From: Sphingomonas sp. SORGH_AS_0950
Lineage (GTDB): Bacteria > Pseudomonadota > Alphaproteobacteria > Sphingomonadales > Sphingomonadaceae
Assembly (NCBI RefSeq): GCF_030818415.1
Contig: NZ_JAUTAE010000001.1
Span: forward strand, 1,676,501-1,740,500
Reading direction: 5' to 3'
Length of the DNA: 64,000 nt
Under the pieces are notes generated by a model. That model had not been told where the DNA came from. It saw only the letters and a program-made list of their open reading frames with translations, and did not search any database. The translations under genes and the position numbers were made by a program. This document shows positions 37,010 to 44,631 of the stretch, piece after piece. Numbering within the stretch: position 1 is the stretch's first letter; each line of letters opens with the position of its first letter.

Positions 37010-37315
37010 ATGAAGATGCGTATCGGTCTTTTGCTGGCGGCCAGCCTGGTCTCGCTGTCGGCCTGCAACAACAAGGGCACCGACAAGCTGGCGGGCCGCG
37101 TCGAGGACGCCGCCGACAACCGCGCCGACAATATGGAAAGCCAGGCGGACATGCTGCGCAACGAGGCCAAGGCGCTCGACAAGCAGGCCGAGAAGACCCG
37201 CGACTATGCCGAGGACCGCGCCGACGCGATCAAGGCCGCCGACGTCAATGCCAGCGCCATGAGCCAGGAACAGCGCGACGCGATCGTCGCCAACCAGGCC
37301 GCGGCGGTCCGATAA
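37010..37315 (+). CDS. Small coiled-coil lipoprotein
   Basis: A 101-residue putative lipoprotein. The start ATG 37010 is chosen because AGGGGA lies 7-8 nt upstream; it gives MKMRIGLLLAASLVSLSAC, a clean lipoprotein signal with Cys19. The mature part is charged and Ala-rich with heptad-like periodicity (KLAGRVEDAADNRADNMESQ, LRNEAKALDKQAEKTRDYAE), suggesting a coiled coil. Small stress lipoproteins of this kind are common in sphingomonads; an EcfG-like promoter lies just upstream. No precise function is known. Confidence 0.7.
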   Translation: MKMRIGLLLAASLVSLSACNNKGTDKLAGRVEDAADNRADNMESQADMLRNEAKALDKQAEKTRDYAEDRADAIKAADVNASAMSQEQRDAIVANQAAAVR

Positions 37316-37327
37316 CCCTATCGGCAC

Positions 37328-37372
37328 GCCTTGCCCCTCCACCACCGGCTGCGCCTGACGGTGGAGGGGCAG
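37328..37372 (+). terminator. Hairpin after the small lipoprotein gene
   Basis: TGCCCCTCCACC and GGTGGAGGGGCA make a 12-bp stem with a loop around ACCGGCTGCGCCTGAC. It lies between two convergent genes and no clear T-run follows. Confidence 0.5.
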
Positions 37373-37384
37373 AGCCGGTCGACC

Positions 37385-39244
37385 TTATTGCGCCTCGCGA
37401 TGGTTGGTGATCTTGCCGTAGATCGGCTTGGTCACGCTGGTCAGCCGGTCACTGGCATCCCCAATCAGATCGAAGAACAGGACGCGGTTCGCCCCCTGCT
37501 TCATCCACGGCGCGGGTGTGAACAGCGTGTGGACGGGGCCGATCCCCCAATAGCGGCCCAGATTATGGCCGTTGAACCACAACTGCCCCTTATGCGCGCC
37601 GCGCATGTCGAGATAGGTGTCGGCGGGTTGCGCCACCGTCATCTCCGCTTCGTAGAAACAGGGTCCGGTGCAGGGTTTGGCCGATAGCTTCAACGCCGAC
37701 AGGTCGTCCATCGGCAGGCGGAACATCTGCCAGTCGGTCAGCGGCTGCCCCGCCAGCGTCACCGCGCCGGTGAGGCCAGCCTGCTCGGTCCGGATGGCAT
37801 GGCTGTAATTCACGCGGCCGGTATTCTCGACCAATATGTCCAGCGTCGCGGGCGCGGTCCGCGCGGGCAGCTCCACCGTTTCCTGATCCAGCCGCCGGTC
37901 GAGCGTGCCGACCAGCTTGCGGCCGAGATAGACCTGCGCATAGCTGTGCATGCCCTTCAGCATCAGCGTCCCCGCCGGGCCCTTTGGCACGGTGACGCGG
38001 TAGAGGACGTAACCGTAATTCTGGTCGAGTTCCTCGAACGTCTTAGGCTGCGCCGCGCGGATCGGCTGCGGCAGATTGTCCCAGAGCGAGGCGCTGCGCC
38101 GGACCGGCGAGACGGGGAAGCGCTGCGCGACGGTGGGCGCGGGAGTGGGGGCGGCGGGCTTGCCGGTCACCTCGGCGATGGCGGCGGCGATCAGCCCGTA
38201 TTTGTAGCGCGGATTGCCCGCCTCATCGATCGGCGCGTCATAGTCATAGCTGGTCGTGTCGGGGTGATAATCCTTGCCGGTGTGCGAATCCGCCCCGTTC
38301 ATCCAGCCGAAGGTGGTGCCGCCATGGACCATGTAGAGCGAGATCGAATAGCCGCGCTTGAGCATATAGGCCATTTCCTCGGCCTCTTTCCGGCCGTCGG
38401 TCTCGTGATGGTCCTCGCCCCATTTGTCGAACCAGCCCGCCCAATATTCGCCGACCATGCGCAGGCCGTCGGGGCGATAGGCCTCCAGCTTGGCGATGGC
38501 GTTCTGCGCACCACCCGACCCGAAATTGACGACCGAGGGCAGGTTGGGCAGCGACCCCTTGGCCAGGTCGCCGCCTTGGTTGCTGGTGAACAACACCCCG
38601 TCCGCCAGACCGGCGCGCTTGTAGCTGGCCTCCAGCCCGCGCAGATAATCCTGATCGCTGCCAAAGGCGCCATATTCATTCTCGAGCTGGACCGCGACAA
38701 TCGGCCCGCCATTCTTCAGCAGCAGCGGCTTGACCTCCTGCCCCAGCCGCATCAGCCAGCGATCGACCGCGGCACTATATTTGGGATCGGTCGAGCGCAG
38801 CACGAGGCTCCGGTCCTTGAGCAGCCAGGACGGATAGCCGCCCAGTTCCCATTCGGCGCAGACATAGGGACCGGGGCGCAGGATGACGTCGAGCCCCTCG
38901 GCCTGCGCGTCGCGGATGAAGGCGACGATGTCGTTCTGGCCGCTGAAATCATAGGTGCCGGGGCGCGGTTCGTGCGCGTTCCAGAAGGCATAGGTGGTGA
39001 TGGTGTTCAGCCCCATCGCCTTGGCCTTGCGCAGCCGGTCGCGCCAATAGGCGCGCGGGATGCGGACATAGTGCATCTCGCCCGAAATCACCTGATGCGG
39101 CTGGCCGTTGCGCAGAAAGCCCTTTCCCTGCACCGCGAAGGTCCGGGGCGGGCCGTCATTGGCGGTGGGGCCTTGCGCCTGAAGCGGCGACAGGGCGGTG
39201 GCCGCCAGAATCCCGCACAAGATCGATCGAACCGCTCGCGTCAC
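37385..39244 (-). CDS. GH35 beta-galactosidase (secreted)
   Basis: A 619-residue glycoside hydrolase family 35 beta-galactosidase. The preferred GTG start at 39244, with GGGAGAG upstream, gives a signal peptide (about 22 residues, ending SPLQA-QG). The TIM-barrel carries ISGEMHYVRIPRAYWRDRL (in parts ISGEMHYVRIP), FWNAHEP, the acid/base Glu in VQLENEYGAFG and the nucleophile Glu in MVGEYWAGWFDKWG, and two C-terminal jelly-roll domains follow (LWFNGHNLGRYWGIGP near the end). It hydrolyses terminal beta-galactosides, probably plant polysaccharide, in the periplasm. It stands alone, divergent from the PMT gene; the substrate and transporter genes are not beside it. Confidence 0.93.
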   Translation of the reverse strand: MTRAVRSILCGILAATALSPLQAQGPTANDGPPRTFAVQGKGFLRNGQPHQVISGEMHYVRIPRAYWRDRLRKAKAMGLNTITTYAFWNAHEPRPGTYDFSGQNDIVAFIRDAQAEGLDVILRPGPYVCAEWELGGYPSWLLKDRSLVLRSTDPKYSAAVDRWLMRLGQEVKPLLLKNGGPIVAVQLENEYGAFGSDQDYLRGLEASYKRAGLADGVLFTSNQGGDLAKGSLPNLPSVVNFGSGGAQNAIAKLEAYRPDGLRMVGEYWAGWFDKWGEDHHETDGRKEAEEMAYMLKRGYSISLYMVHGGTTFGWMNGADSHTGKDYHPDTTSYDYDAPIDEAGNPRYKYGLIAAAIAEVTGKPAAPTPAPTVAQRFPVSPVRRSASLWDNLPQPIRAAQPKTFEELDQNYGYVLYRVTVPKGPAGTLMLKGMHSYAQVYLGRKLVGTLDRRLDQETVELPARTAPATLDILVENTGRVNYSHAIRTEQAGLTGAVTLAGQPLTDWQMFRLPMDDLSALKLSAKPCTGPCFYEAEMTVAQPADTYLDMRGAHKGQLWFNGHNLGRYWGIGPVHTLFTPAPWMKQGANRVLFFDLIGDASDRLTSVTKPIYGKITNHREAQ

Positions 39245-39441
39245 GTCACTCTCCCGCAATCTGGACCGGACGGGATGTGTCGGACGATTGCGCCCCACCC
39301 CTGCCCCTTCGCCATGGGTGCCATGCGCAAAGCCTTTCGTCAAATTGTCTGACCATTGAAAAGGGGAACCGACGCCCCTTTCGCGTCGGGCGCCACCAAC
39401 CCCATTGCCCCGTCTCACCGGCGGCGTCATGACCTGGGGCC

Positions 39442-40686
39442 ATGCGCCGCCTGCTCGCCCCCTTCAGCCGCCCGGTCCCGGCGCTCCTCGCCCTTCTGGT
39501 CGCCGCGCAGGCGCTGTTCTGCTGGCGGCTGACCACGCCGCACAAGCTGGTCTTCGACGAGGTTCATTACGTCCCCGCCGCCCGCGCGCTGCTGGCGCTG
39601 GAGGGGCCGGTGAACATCGAGCATCCGCTGCTCGGCAAGGCGCTGATCGGGCTGGGCATGATGGCCTTTGGCGACAATCCGCTCGGCTGGCGGGCGATGT
39701 CGACGCTGGCGGGCACCGCGATCGTCGGCGGCGTGTTCGCCATCGTCTGGCTGATGACCCGGCGGACGCGCGCCGCCGCGATCGGGGCGGGGCTGACGCT
39801 CGCCAACTTCATGGTGCTGGTGCAGGCGCGGATCGCGATGCTGGACGGCTTCATGGCGGCGTTCACCGTGCTCGCGGTCGCGGCCATGGGATGGGCAATG
39901 CGCGGCACGCCCGCGCAAAGCCGGTGGCGCTGGGGCCTGGGCGCGGTGCTGCTGGGGCTGGCGGTCGGGACCAAATGGGCGGCGGTCCCCTATCTGGGCT
40001 ATGCCGCGATCGGTTTCGTCCTGATGAAGCGCGGCGATCCCAGCCGCTGGCCGGGCTTACGCTGGTGGTCGGCCTGGGGGCTGCTGGGCATCGGGGCGGG
40101 GCTGGCCTATGCCGCGACCTTCGCACCGGCCTTTTTCTATGCGCGCGATCCGCTGACCGTGGCGGGGTTCGTGCCCTTTCAGCTCGACATGTATGCGCGC
40201 CAGACCCAGGTGCTGGCGGCGCACACCTATCAGTCGGCGTGGTGGAGCTGGCCGGTGATCGGGCGGCCTATCTGGTATTTCTACGAGGTCGCCGACGGGG
40301 CGCAGCGGGGCATCTTCCTGCTCGGCAATCCGGCGGTGATGTGGGGCGGGCTGGTCGCGGTGGCGGCCTGCGCGCTGGGCTGGGTCCGGACGCGCGAGGT
40401 GCGGCCGGGGTTCGCGGCGGCGCTGTGGATCGGCGGCTTCGCGGTCTGGGCGATCATCCCCAAGTCGCTGGGCTTCTATTATTATTATTTCCTGCCCGCC
40501 ATCTGGCTGTCGGTCGCGCTGGCGGTGGCGATCGACCGGTGGCGGGCGGCGCTGCGCGACTGGGACGAGGCCTATCTGGTCGCGGCCGCCTGTCTGTTCG
40601 TCTATTTCTATCCGATCCTGACGGCGGGGGCGCTGGCGGGGCCGAAGTCGTTCGTGCGGTGGACGTGGTTTGTCGATTGGCGGTGA
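39442..40686 (+). CDS. PMT-family (GT39) mannosyltransferase
   Basis: A 414-residue polytopic membrane protein of the dolichyl-phosphate-mannose protein mannosyltransferase family (GT39). The first luminal/periplasmic loop carries the catalytic acidic motif VFDEVHYVPAARALL (Asp-Glu) and IEHPLLGKALIGLG; about nine to ten hydrophobic helices follow (e.g. IPKSLGFYYYYFLPAIWLS, in part). Family members transfer mannose from a polyprenyl phosphate to Ser/Thr of proteins at the periplasmic face. It lacks the eukaryotic MIR domains, as bacterial forms do. The next gene, convergent, encodes a polyprenyl-phosphate-mannose synthase/GtrA fusion that could make its donor. Confidence 0.9.
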   Translation: MRRLLAPFSRPVPALLALLVAAQALFCWRLTTPHKLVFDEVHYVPAARALLALEGPVNIEHPLLGKALIGLGMMAFGDNPLGWRAMSTLAGTAIVGGVFAIVWLMTRRTRAAAIGAGLTLANFMVLVQARIAMLDGFMAAFTVLAVAAMGWAMRGTPAQSRWRWGLGAVLLGLAVGTKWAAVPYLGYAAIGFVLMKRGDPSRWPGLRWWSAWGLLGIGAGLAYAATFAPAFFYARDPLTVAGFVPFQLDMYARQTQVLAAHTYQSAWWSWPVIGRPIWYFYEVADGAQRGIFLLGNPAVMWGGLVAVAACALGWVRTREVRPGFAAALWIGGFAVWAIIPKSLGFYYYYFLPAIWLSVALAVAIDRWRAALRDWDEAYLVAAACLFVYFYPILTAGALAGPKSFVRWTWFVDWR

Positions 40687-40697
40687 GCTTGTCGCTT

Positions 40698-40770
40698 GGC
40701 CTTCGACTTCGCTCAGGCTGAACGGCGTTTCATACCAGGATCCGTTCAGGCTGAGCGAAGTCGAAGCCCA
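40698..40770. repeat. Inverted pair of the TTCGACTTCGCTCAG repeat
   Basis: A direct copy at 40698-40725 and an inverted copy at 40742-40770 fill the 94-bp gap between the convergent PMT and GT2/GtrA genes. Confidence 0.85.
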
Positions 40771-40780
40771 AGGGAATCCA

Positions 40781-41881
40781 TCAATACCGCCCCCAGACGA
40801 ACCGCGACGACAGCGCGTAATTCCACACCGCGCCGACCAGCACCCCGATCAGTGCCGATACCGCCCACTCGTTCGCCCGCGCATCGTGCAGGAAGGCCGC
40901 AACGCCGACATTGGCGATCGCCCCCACGGCGCAGACCAGACAGAAGGACACCCAGCCGTCGAGCAGCGGCTTGAACCCGGTCAGACGCCGGTCGCGATAG
41001 GTCAGCGCGTTGTTCAGGAAGAAGTTGAACGTCATGGCCGCCGCCACCGCGACGATCTGGCTGGCCAGGAAGCTCGCGCCCAGCAGGACGAAGAACAGGC
41101 TGAGCACCGCCATGTGCACGCCCACGCCCAGCACCCCGATCGCCGAGAACATGGCGAAGCGCACCGGCACCACCTTGCCGAAGCGGCGGTCGTACAGTGC
41201 GATCAGATATTCCATCGCCACGACATGATCGAGCTTCGACTCGCCCTCGGTCCGCAGCCGGAAGACATAGGGCATTTCGGCCGCACGTAACGGGCGCGGC
41301 GACGCGCTCATGATGTCGAGCAGGATCTTGAACCCGATCCCCGACAGATGCGGCACGGTGTCGCGCGCCACCTGGGTGCGGACCATGAAGAAGCCGCTCA
41401 TCGGGTCGGACAGGTTCACGTTCAGCACCCGCTGCGACAGCTTCGTCGCAAAGGCCGACTTGGCCACCCGGTCGCGGTCCCAGTCCCCCGTCCCGCCGCC
41501 GTCGACGAAGCGCGAGCCGACGACGATGTCGAGATCGCCTTCCGTCTGCAACCGGTCGAGCATCTTCGGGAGCAACGTCTCGTCATGCTGCAAGTCGCCG
41601 TCGATCACCGCGACCACAGGCGCGGCGGTGGCGCACATCCCCTCGATACAGGCGGACGACAGCCCCCGCCGCCCGATCCGCTGGATCACCCGAACGCGGC
41701 CGTCGACGCGGCCCAGTTCCCGCGCGGCCTCGGCCGTACCGTCTGGGCTGTTGTCGTCGACGAAGATCGCCTCCCACCGCCGCCCGGCCAGCGCCTGGTC
41801 GAGCTTGGCGATGAGCACGGGCACATTGGCGCGCTCGTTGAAGGTCGGGATGACGACCGCGAGTTCGAGGAGCGCGCTCAT
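40781..41881 (-). CDS. Polyprenyl-phosphate mannose synthase (GT2) fused to GtrA
   Basis: A 366-residue two-domain protein. Residues about 8-235 are a GT2 enzyme of the DPM1 type (LAVVIPTFNERANV, FVDDNSPDGTA, VAVIDGDLQHDETLLPKML in part, and GSRFVDGG). The C-terminal part (about 245-366) is a GtrA-like four-helix membrane domain (FSAIGVLGVGVHMAV, MTFNFFLNNALTYRDRR in part). Such fusions make polyprenyl-phosphate-sugar and help flip it to the periplasmic side. ATG 41881 lies 5 nt after the leuB stop on the same strand, so it is likely co-transcribed with leuB. Mannose as the sugar is inferred from DPM1 similarity and the adjacent PMT gene; glucose is a possible alternative. Confidence 0.9.
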   Translation of the reverse strand: MSALLELAVVIPTFNERANVPVLIAKLDQALAGRRWEAIFVDDNSPDGTAEAARELGRVDGRVRVIQRIGRRGLSSACIEGMCATAAPVVAVIDGDLQHDETLLPKMLDRLQTEGDLDIVVGSRFVDGGGTGDWDRDRVAKSAFATKLSQRVLNVNLSDPMSGFFMVRTQVARDTVPHLSGIGFKILLDIMSASPRPLRAAEMPYVFRLRTEGESKLDHVVAMEYLIALYDRRFGKVVPVRFAMFSAIGVLGVGVHMAVLSLFFVLLGASFLASQIVAVAAAMTFNFFLNNALTYRDRRLTGFKPLLDGWVSFCLVCAVGAIANVGVAAFLHDARANEWAVSALIGVLVGAVWNYALSSRFVWGRY

Positions 41882-41886
41882 GGGCG

Positions 41887-42930
41887 TCAAAGGCGTTCGA
41901 GGATCGCGTCGGCCATGGCGCGGGTCGACAGGCTGCCGCCCAGATCGCCGGTCCGCGCGCCCTCGCGGATCGCGCCCGCCACCGCTGCGTCGATCCGGTC
42001 GGCCGCCTCGGTGAGCCCCAGCGAGTGGCGCAGCATCATCGCCGACGACAGGATCGCCGCGCACGGATTGGCCTTGCCCTGCCCCGCGATATCGGGGGCC
42101 GAGCCATGGATCGGCTCGTACAGCCCCTTGCCCGTCGCCCCCAGTGCGGCGGAGGGCAGCATCCCGATCGAGCCTGCGCACATCGACGCCTGATCCGACA
42201 GGATGTCGCCGAACAGATTGCCGGTCAGGATGACGTCGAACTGGCCCGGATCGCGCACCAACTGCATCGCGCAATTGTCGACATACATATGGTCGAGCGC
42301 GACGTCCGGATAGTCCTTCGCCACCTCGATCACCACGTCGCGCCACAACTGCGAGGTTTCCAGCACATTGGCCTTGTCCACCGACAGCAACCGGCGGCGG
42401 CGGCGCATCGCGGTCTCGAAACCGACGCGGGCGATGCGCGCCACTTCCTCTTCGTCATAGCGCATCAGGTCATGGCCTTCGCGCAGACCCGCCTCGGTGG
42501 TGCCACGGCCCTTCGCACCGAAATAGACGTCGCCGGTCAGCTCGCGCACGATCACCATGTCGATGCGCCGTGCGATGTCAGGGCGCAGCGAGCTGGCATC
42601 CTCCAGCCCCTCGAACAGGCGCGCGGGACGCAGGTTCGCGAACAGGCCGAATGCCTTGCGCAGACCCAGGATCGCCTGTTCGGGCCGATGCGCACGCTCC
42701 AGATTGTCGAAGCGCGGATCGCCGACCGCGCCGAACAGCAGCGCATCGGCGCGGCCCGCCACCTCCAGCGTCTCGGGCGGCAGCGGATGGCCCGCCGCCT
42801 CATAGGCCGCTCCGCCGACCTTGGCCTCCTCGAAGGTCAGGCCCAGGTCCAGCGCCTCCAGCACACGACGCGCTTCCGCCGTCACTTCCGGGCCGATGCC
42901 GTCACCGGCGAGGATCGCGATCAATGCCAT
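41887..42930 (-). CDS. leuB: 3-isopropylmalate dehydrogenase
   Basis: LeuB oxidises 3-isopropylmalate with NAD in leucine synthesis. The 347-residue protein has [20 protein letters not shown] (in part), [21 protein letters not shown] with the catalytic Tyr, [18 protein letters not shown] (in part), and the metal/substrate loop [21 protein letters not shown] (in part) followed by [10 protein letters not shown] and [13 protein letters not shown]. Normal length. The GT2/GtrA gene follows 5 nt downstream. The 70-bp gap to recO upstream presumably has the promoter. Confidence 0.97.
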   Translation of the reverse strand: MALIAILAGDGIGPEVTAEARRVLEALDLGLTFEEAKVGGAAYEAAGHPLPPETLEVAGRADALLFGAVGDPRFDNLERAHRPEQAILGLRKAFGLFANLRPARLFEGLEDASSLRPDIARRIDMVIVRELTGDVYFGAKGRGTTEAGLREGHDLMRYDEEEVARIARVGFETAMRRRRRLLSVDKANVLETSQLWRDVVIEVAKDYPDVALDHMYVDNCAMQLVRDPGQFDVILTGNLFGDILSDQASMCAGSIGMLPSAALGATGKGLYEPIHGSAPDIAGQGKANPCAAILSSAMMLRHSLGLTEAADRIDAAVAGAIREGARTGDLGGSLSTRAMADAILERL

Positions 42931-43000
42931 GGCTGGCCCCTTGTCTTACCTGAGTTGTCTTAGCTGAGTTCGGAGCGCCCTTTGCCTTAGCGGGCGGGCA

Positions 43001-43732
43001 TCACGCAACCGCCCTTTTGAAACGATGGAACAGCCGGGCGCGGGCCGGCATCGGATCATGGCGCAGACCGGCCAGGATATCGCGCGCCAGGAAATGCGCG
43101 GTGATCCGCCCGGCAGCGAAGATGTCGGGCCAGTCCCCCGCCCCGCCCTCGCGCAGAAAGGGCGGCAGGGGAAACAGCCGCGCCTCGTACCCGAACGCCG
43201 CCCCCGCCGACACCGCCGCGCCGCTCTTGGGGCTGACATAGGCGAGATCGGCGGTCCCGCCGGTGACGGTGCACCGCTCCAGATCGAGCCCGAAGCCCAA
43301 TTGCCCCAGCAGCAGCAATTCATACCGCACCAGCGCCCCTGCCCAGCCGCGCGCCGACGGGGCCGACTCGATCGCGGTCAACACCGCGTCGAGCGCGTCG
43401 TAGAGGACCGGATAAGGCTGCTCCTCGGGCAGCGCGGCAGCCGTCAACGCGCAGAGCCATTCGATCCCGGCGGCAGCCAGCGGCTCGCCGTGGAGCCCCG
43501 CGCGGCTATGCCCCGGCTCGATGGTCAGCGCGGCCAGTTGCTCGACCGTCCGCGCCCGCCACTCGCCGATGATCCCGTTGCCCGGTTGCAGCACCGGCCT
43601 GAGCGCCCGCGACCGCCCGCCCCGGACATAGCCCGGCTGTACCCCGTCCTCGCGGGTCAAGGCCCGCACGATCGCCCCATGCTCGCCATGTGGCCGGACC
43701 GACAGGATGATGGCGGGGGCGACGCGGTGCAT
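43001..43732 (-). CDS. recO: DNA repair protein RecO
   Basis: RecO anneals SSB-coated DNA and helps load RecA through the RecFOR path. The 243-residue protein has the OB-fold start ([19 protein letters not shown], in part), the [20 protein letters not shown] (in part) segment, and the helical C-terminal domain with [18 protein letters not shown], a family hallmark. ATG 43732 matches the family N-terminus. It precedes leuB on the same strand by 70 bp. Confidence 0.94.
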   Translation of the reverse strand: MHRVAPAIILSVRPHGEHGAIVRALTREDGVQPGYVRGGRSRALRPVLQPGNGIIGEWRARTVEQLAALTIEPGHSRAGLHGEPLAAAGIEWLCALTAAALPEEQPYPVLYDALDAVLTAIESAPSARGWAGALVRYELLLLGQLGFGLDLERCTVTGGTADLAYVSPKSGAAVSAGAAFGYEARLFPLPPFLREGGAGDWPDIFAAGRITAHFLARDILAGLRHDPMPARARLFHRFKRAVA

Positions 43733-43849
43733 GGAGGGGGATGTAGGGGGGAATGGGGTGGGATGCTATGGAGAGCGAGCAGGCCGATCCGCGCTACCCC
43801 CTCGGCCGAAAAAATCAGGTCGGATCGACATCCAGTATTGCTTCTTCTT

Positions 43850-44055
43850 TCCTCTCCCCTGGACAGGGGAGAGGGTTAGCGCAGCTTGCCAGCGTGCTGG
43901 CTAGCGCAGCTTGGGTGAGGGGTCGAGCGAGCCCAAAGGCTCGCGCGCTCGCAAAGCAAGCGCCCACCCCTCACCCAGCTTCGACTAAGCCTTTGCTCTG
44001 GCAAAGACCAAGTCTGCGCAACCCTCTCCCCTCTCCCCTCTGCGAGGGGCGAGGG
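43850..44055. repeat. Large inverted-repeat block between recO and the secreted protein
   Basis: A 206-base palindromic structure. The outer arms (about 43865-43887, AGGGGAGAGGGTTAGCGCAG) match the inverse at about 44011-44030, and inner arms GGGTGAGGGG (43914-43923) and CCCCTCACCC (43968-43977) enclose a Ser/Arg-codon-like AGCGAGCCC / GGGCTCGC core. No gene is present in the 376-bp gap. Confidence 0.75.
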
Positions 44056-44108
44056 AAGGAAAGGCATCGCTGAATGGCGACCCGCCGCCCAAGCAGGAAG
44101 CGGGAGGC

Positions 44109-44471
44109 CTATCGCTTCGACGCCGGAGAATGGTCCCGCGCATCCGGTCTTGCGGGGCAGAGACTTGCCCGGAACCTTGGCATCAGCCCGGTGCGCCGAA
44201 GTGCCGGCATATAGGCATGGACCTCGCACGCGGCGCGGCTCCCCTTGGCGCGATCACATCGTTCGATTCCGCCATCGGCGCCACGGGGGAGCGCGCCGTC
44301 GAGTTGGTGACGGTCGCCGGATGACAGGCTCGCCATGAAATCGTCCAATAGCTGGAGCATGTCTCCGGGCGGCACCCTGACGATCTCCGAGGCGGAACAG
44401 GCGGTCGCCTTGTGCGAGAGCGGAGAGCTGACGGACTGCGCGGCAAGCACAATGGCAAAAGCGATCGGCAC
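44109..44471 (-). CDS. Small secreted protein (hypothetical)
   Basis: A 120-residue frame on the minus strand beginning at GTG 44471, chosen because GGGAG lies 6 nt upstream. The start VPIAFAIVLAAQSVSS looks like a short signal sequence; the mature part has three Cys (ERCDRAKGSRAACEVHAYMP and LMPRFRASLCP, in parts), possibly for disulfides, and a charged C-terminus. I do not recognise a domain. The plus-strand frame at 44335-44580 overlaps it; I judge this one likelier because of the start site and signal-like N-terminus. Confidence 0.45.
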   Translation of the reverse strand: MPIAFAIVLAAQSVSSPLSHKATACSASEIVRVPPGDMLQLLDDFMASLSSGDRHQLDGALPRGADGGIERCDRAKGSRAACEVHAYMPALRRTGLMPRFRASLCPARPDARDHSPASKR

Positions 44472-44631
44472 ACTCGTCTCCCGCTTCGATGAAGCCGTTT
44501 CCAGAGCGGCTCTTCCCGCCGGACAGCAAAGCTGCACGGCCGATGCGCAGGCTATCGCGCTATGGCTTACCGTCCGCTGACAAACGCATGAATTCGCCCG
44601 CGACGATCGGCCTCGGAAGCAATGGAGACTC

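Noticed and set aside
44335..44580. An 81-residue plus-strand frame
   Set aside because: It overlaps the minus-strand secreted-protein frame and has no clear ribosome-binding site; I could not exclude it but judged it less likely.
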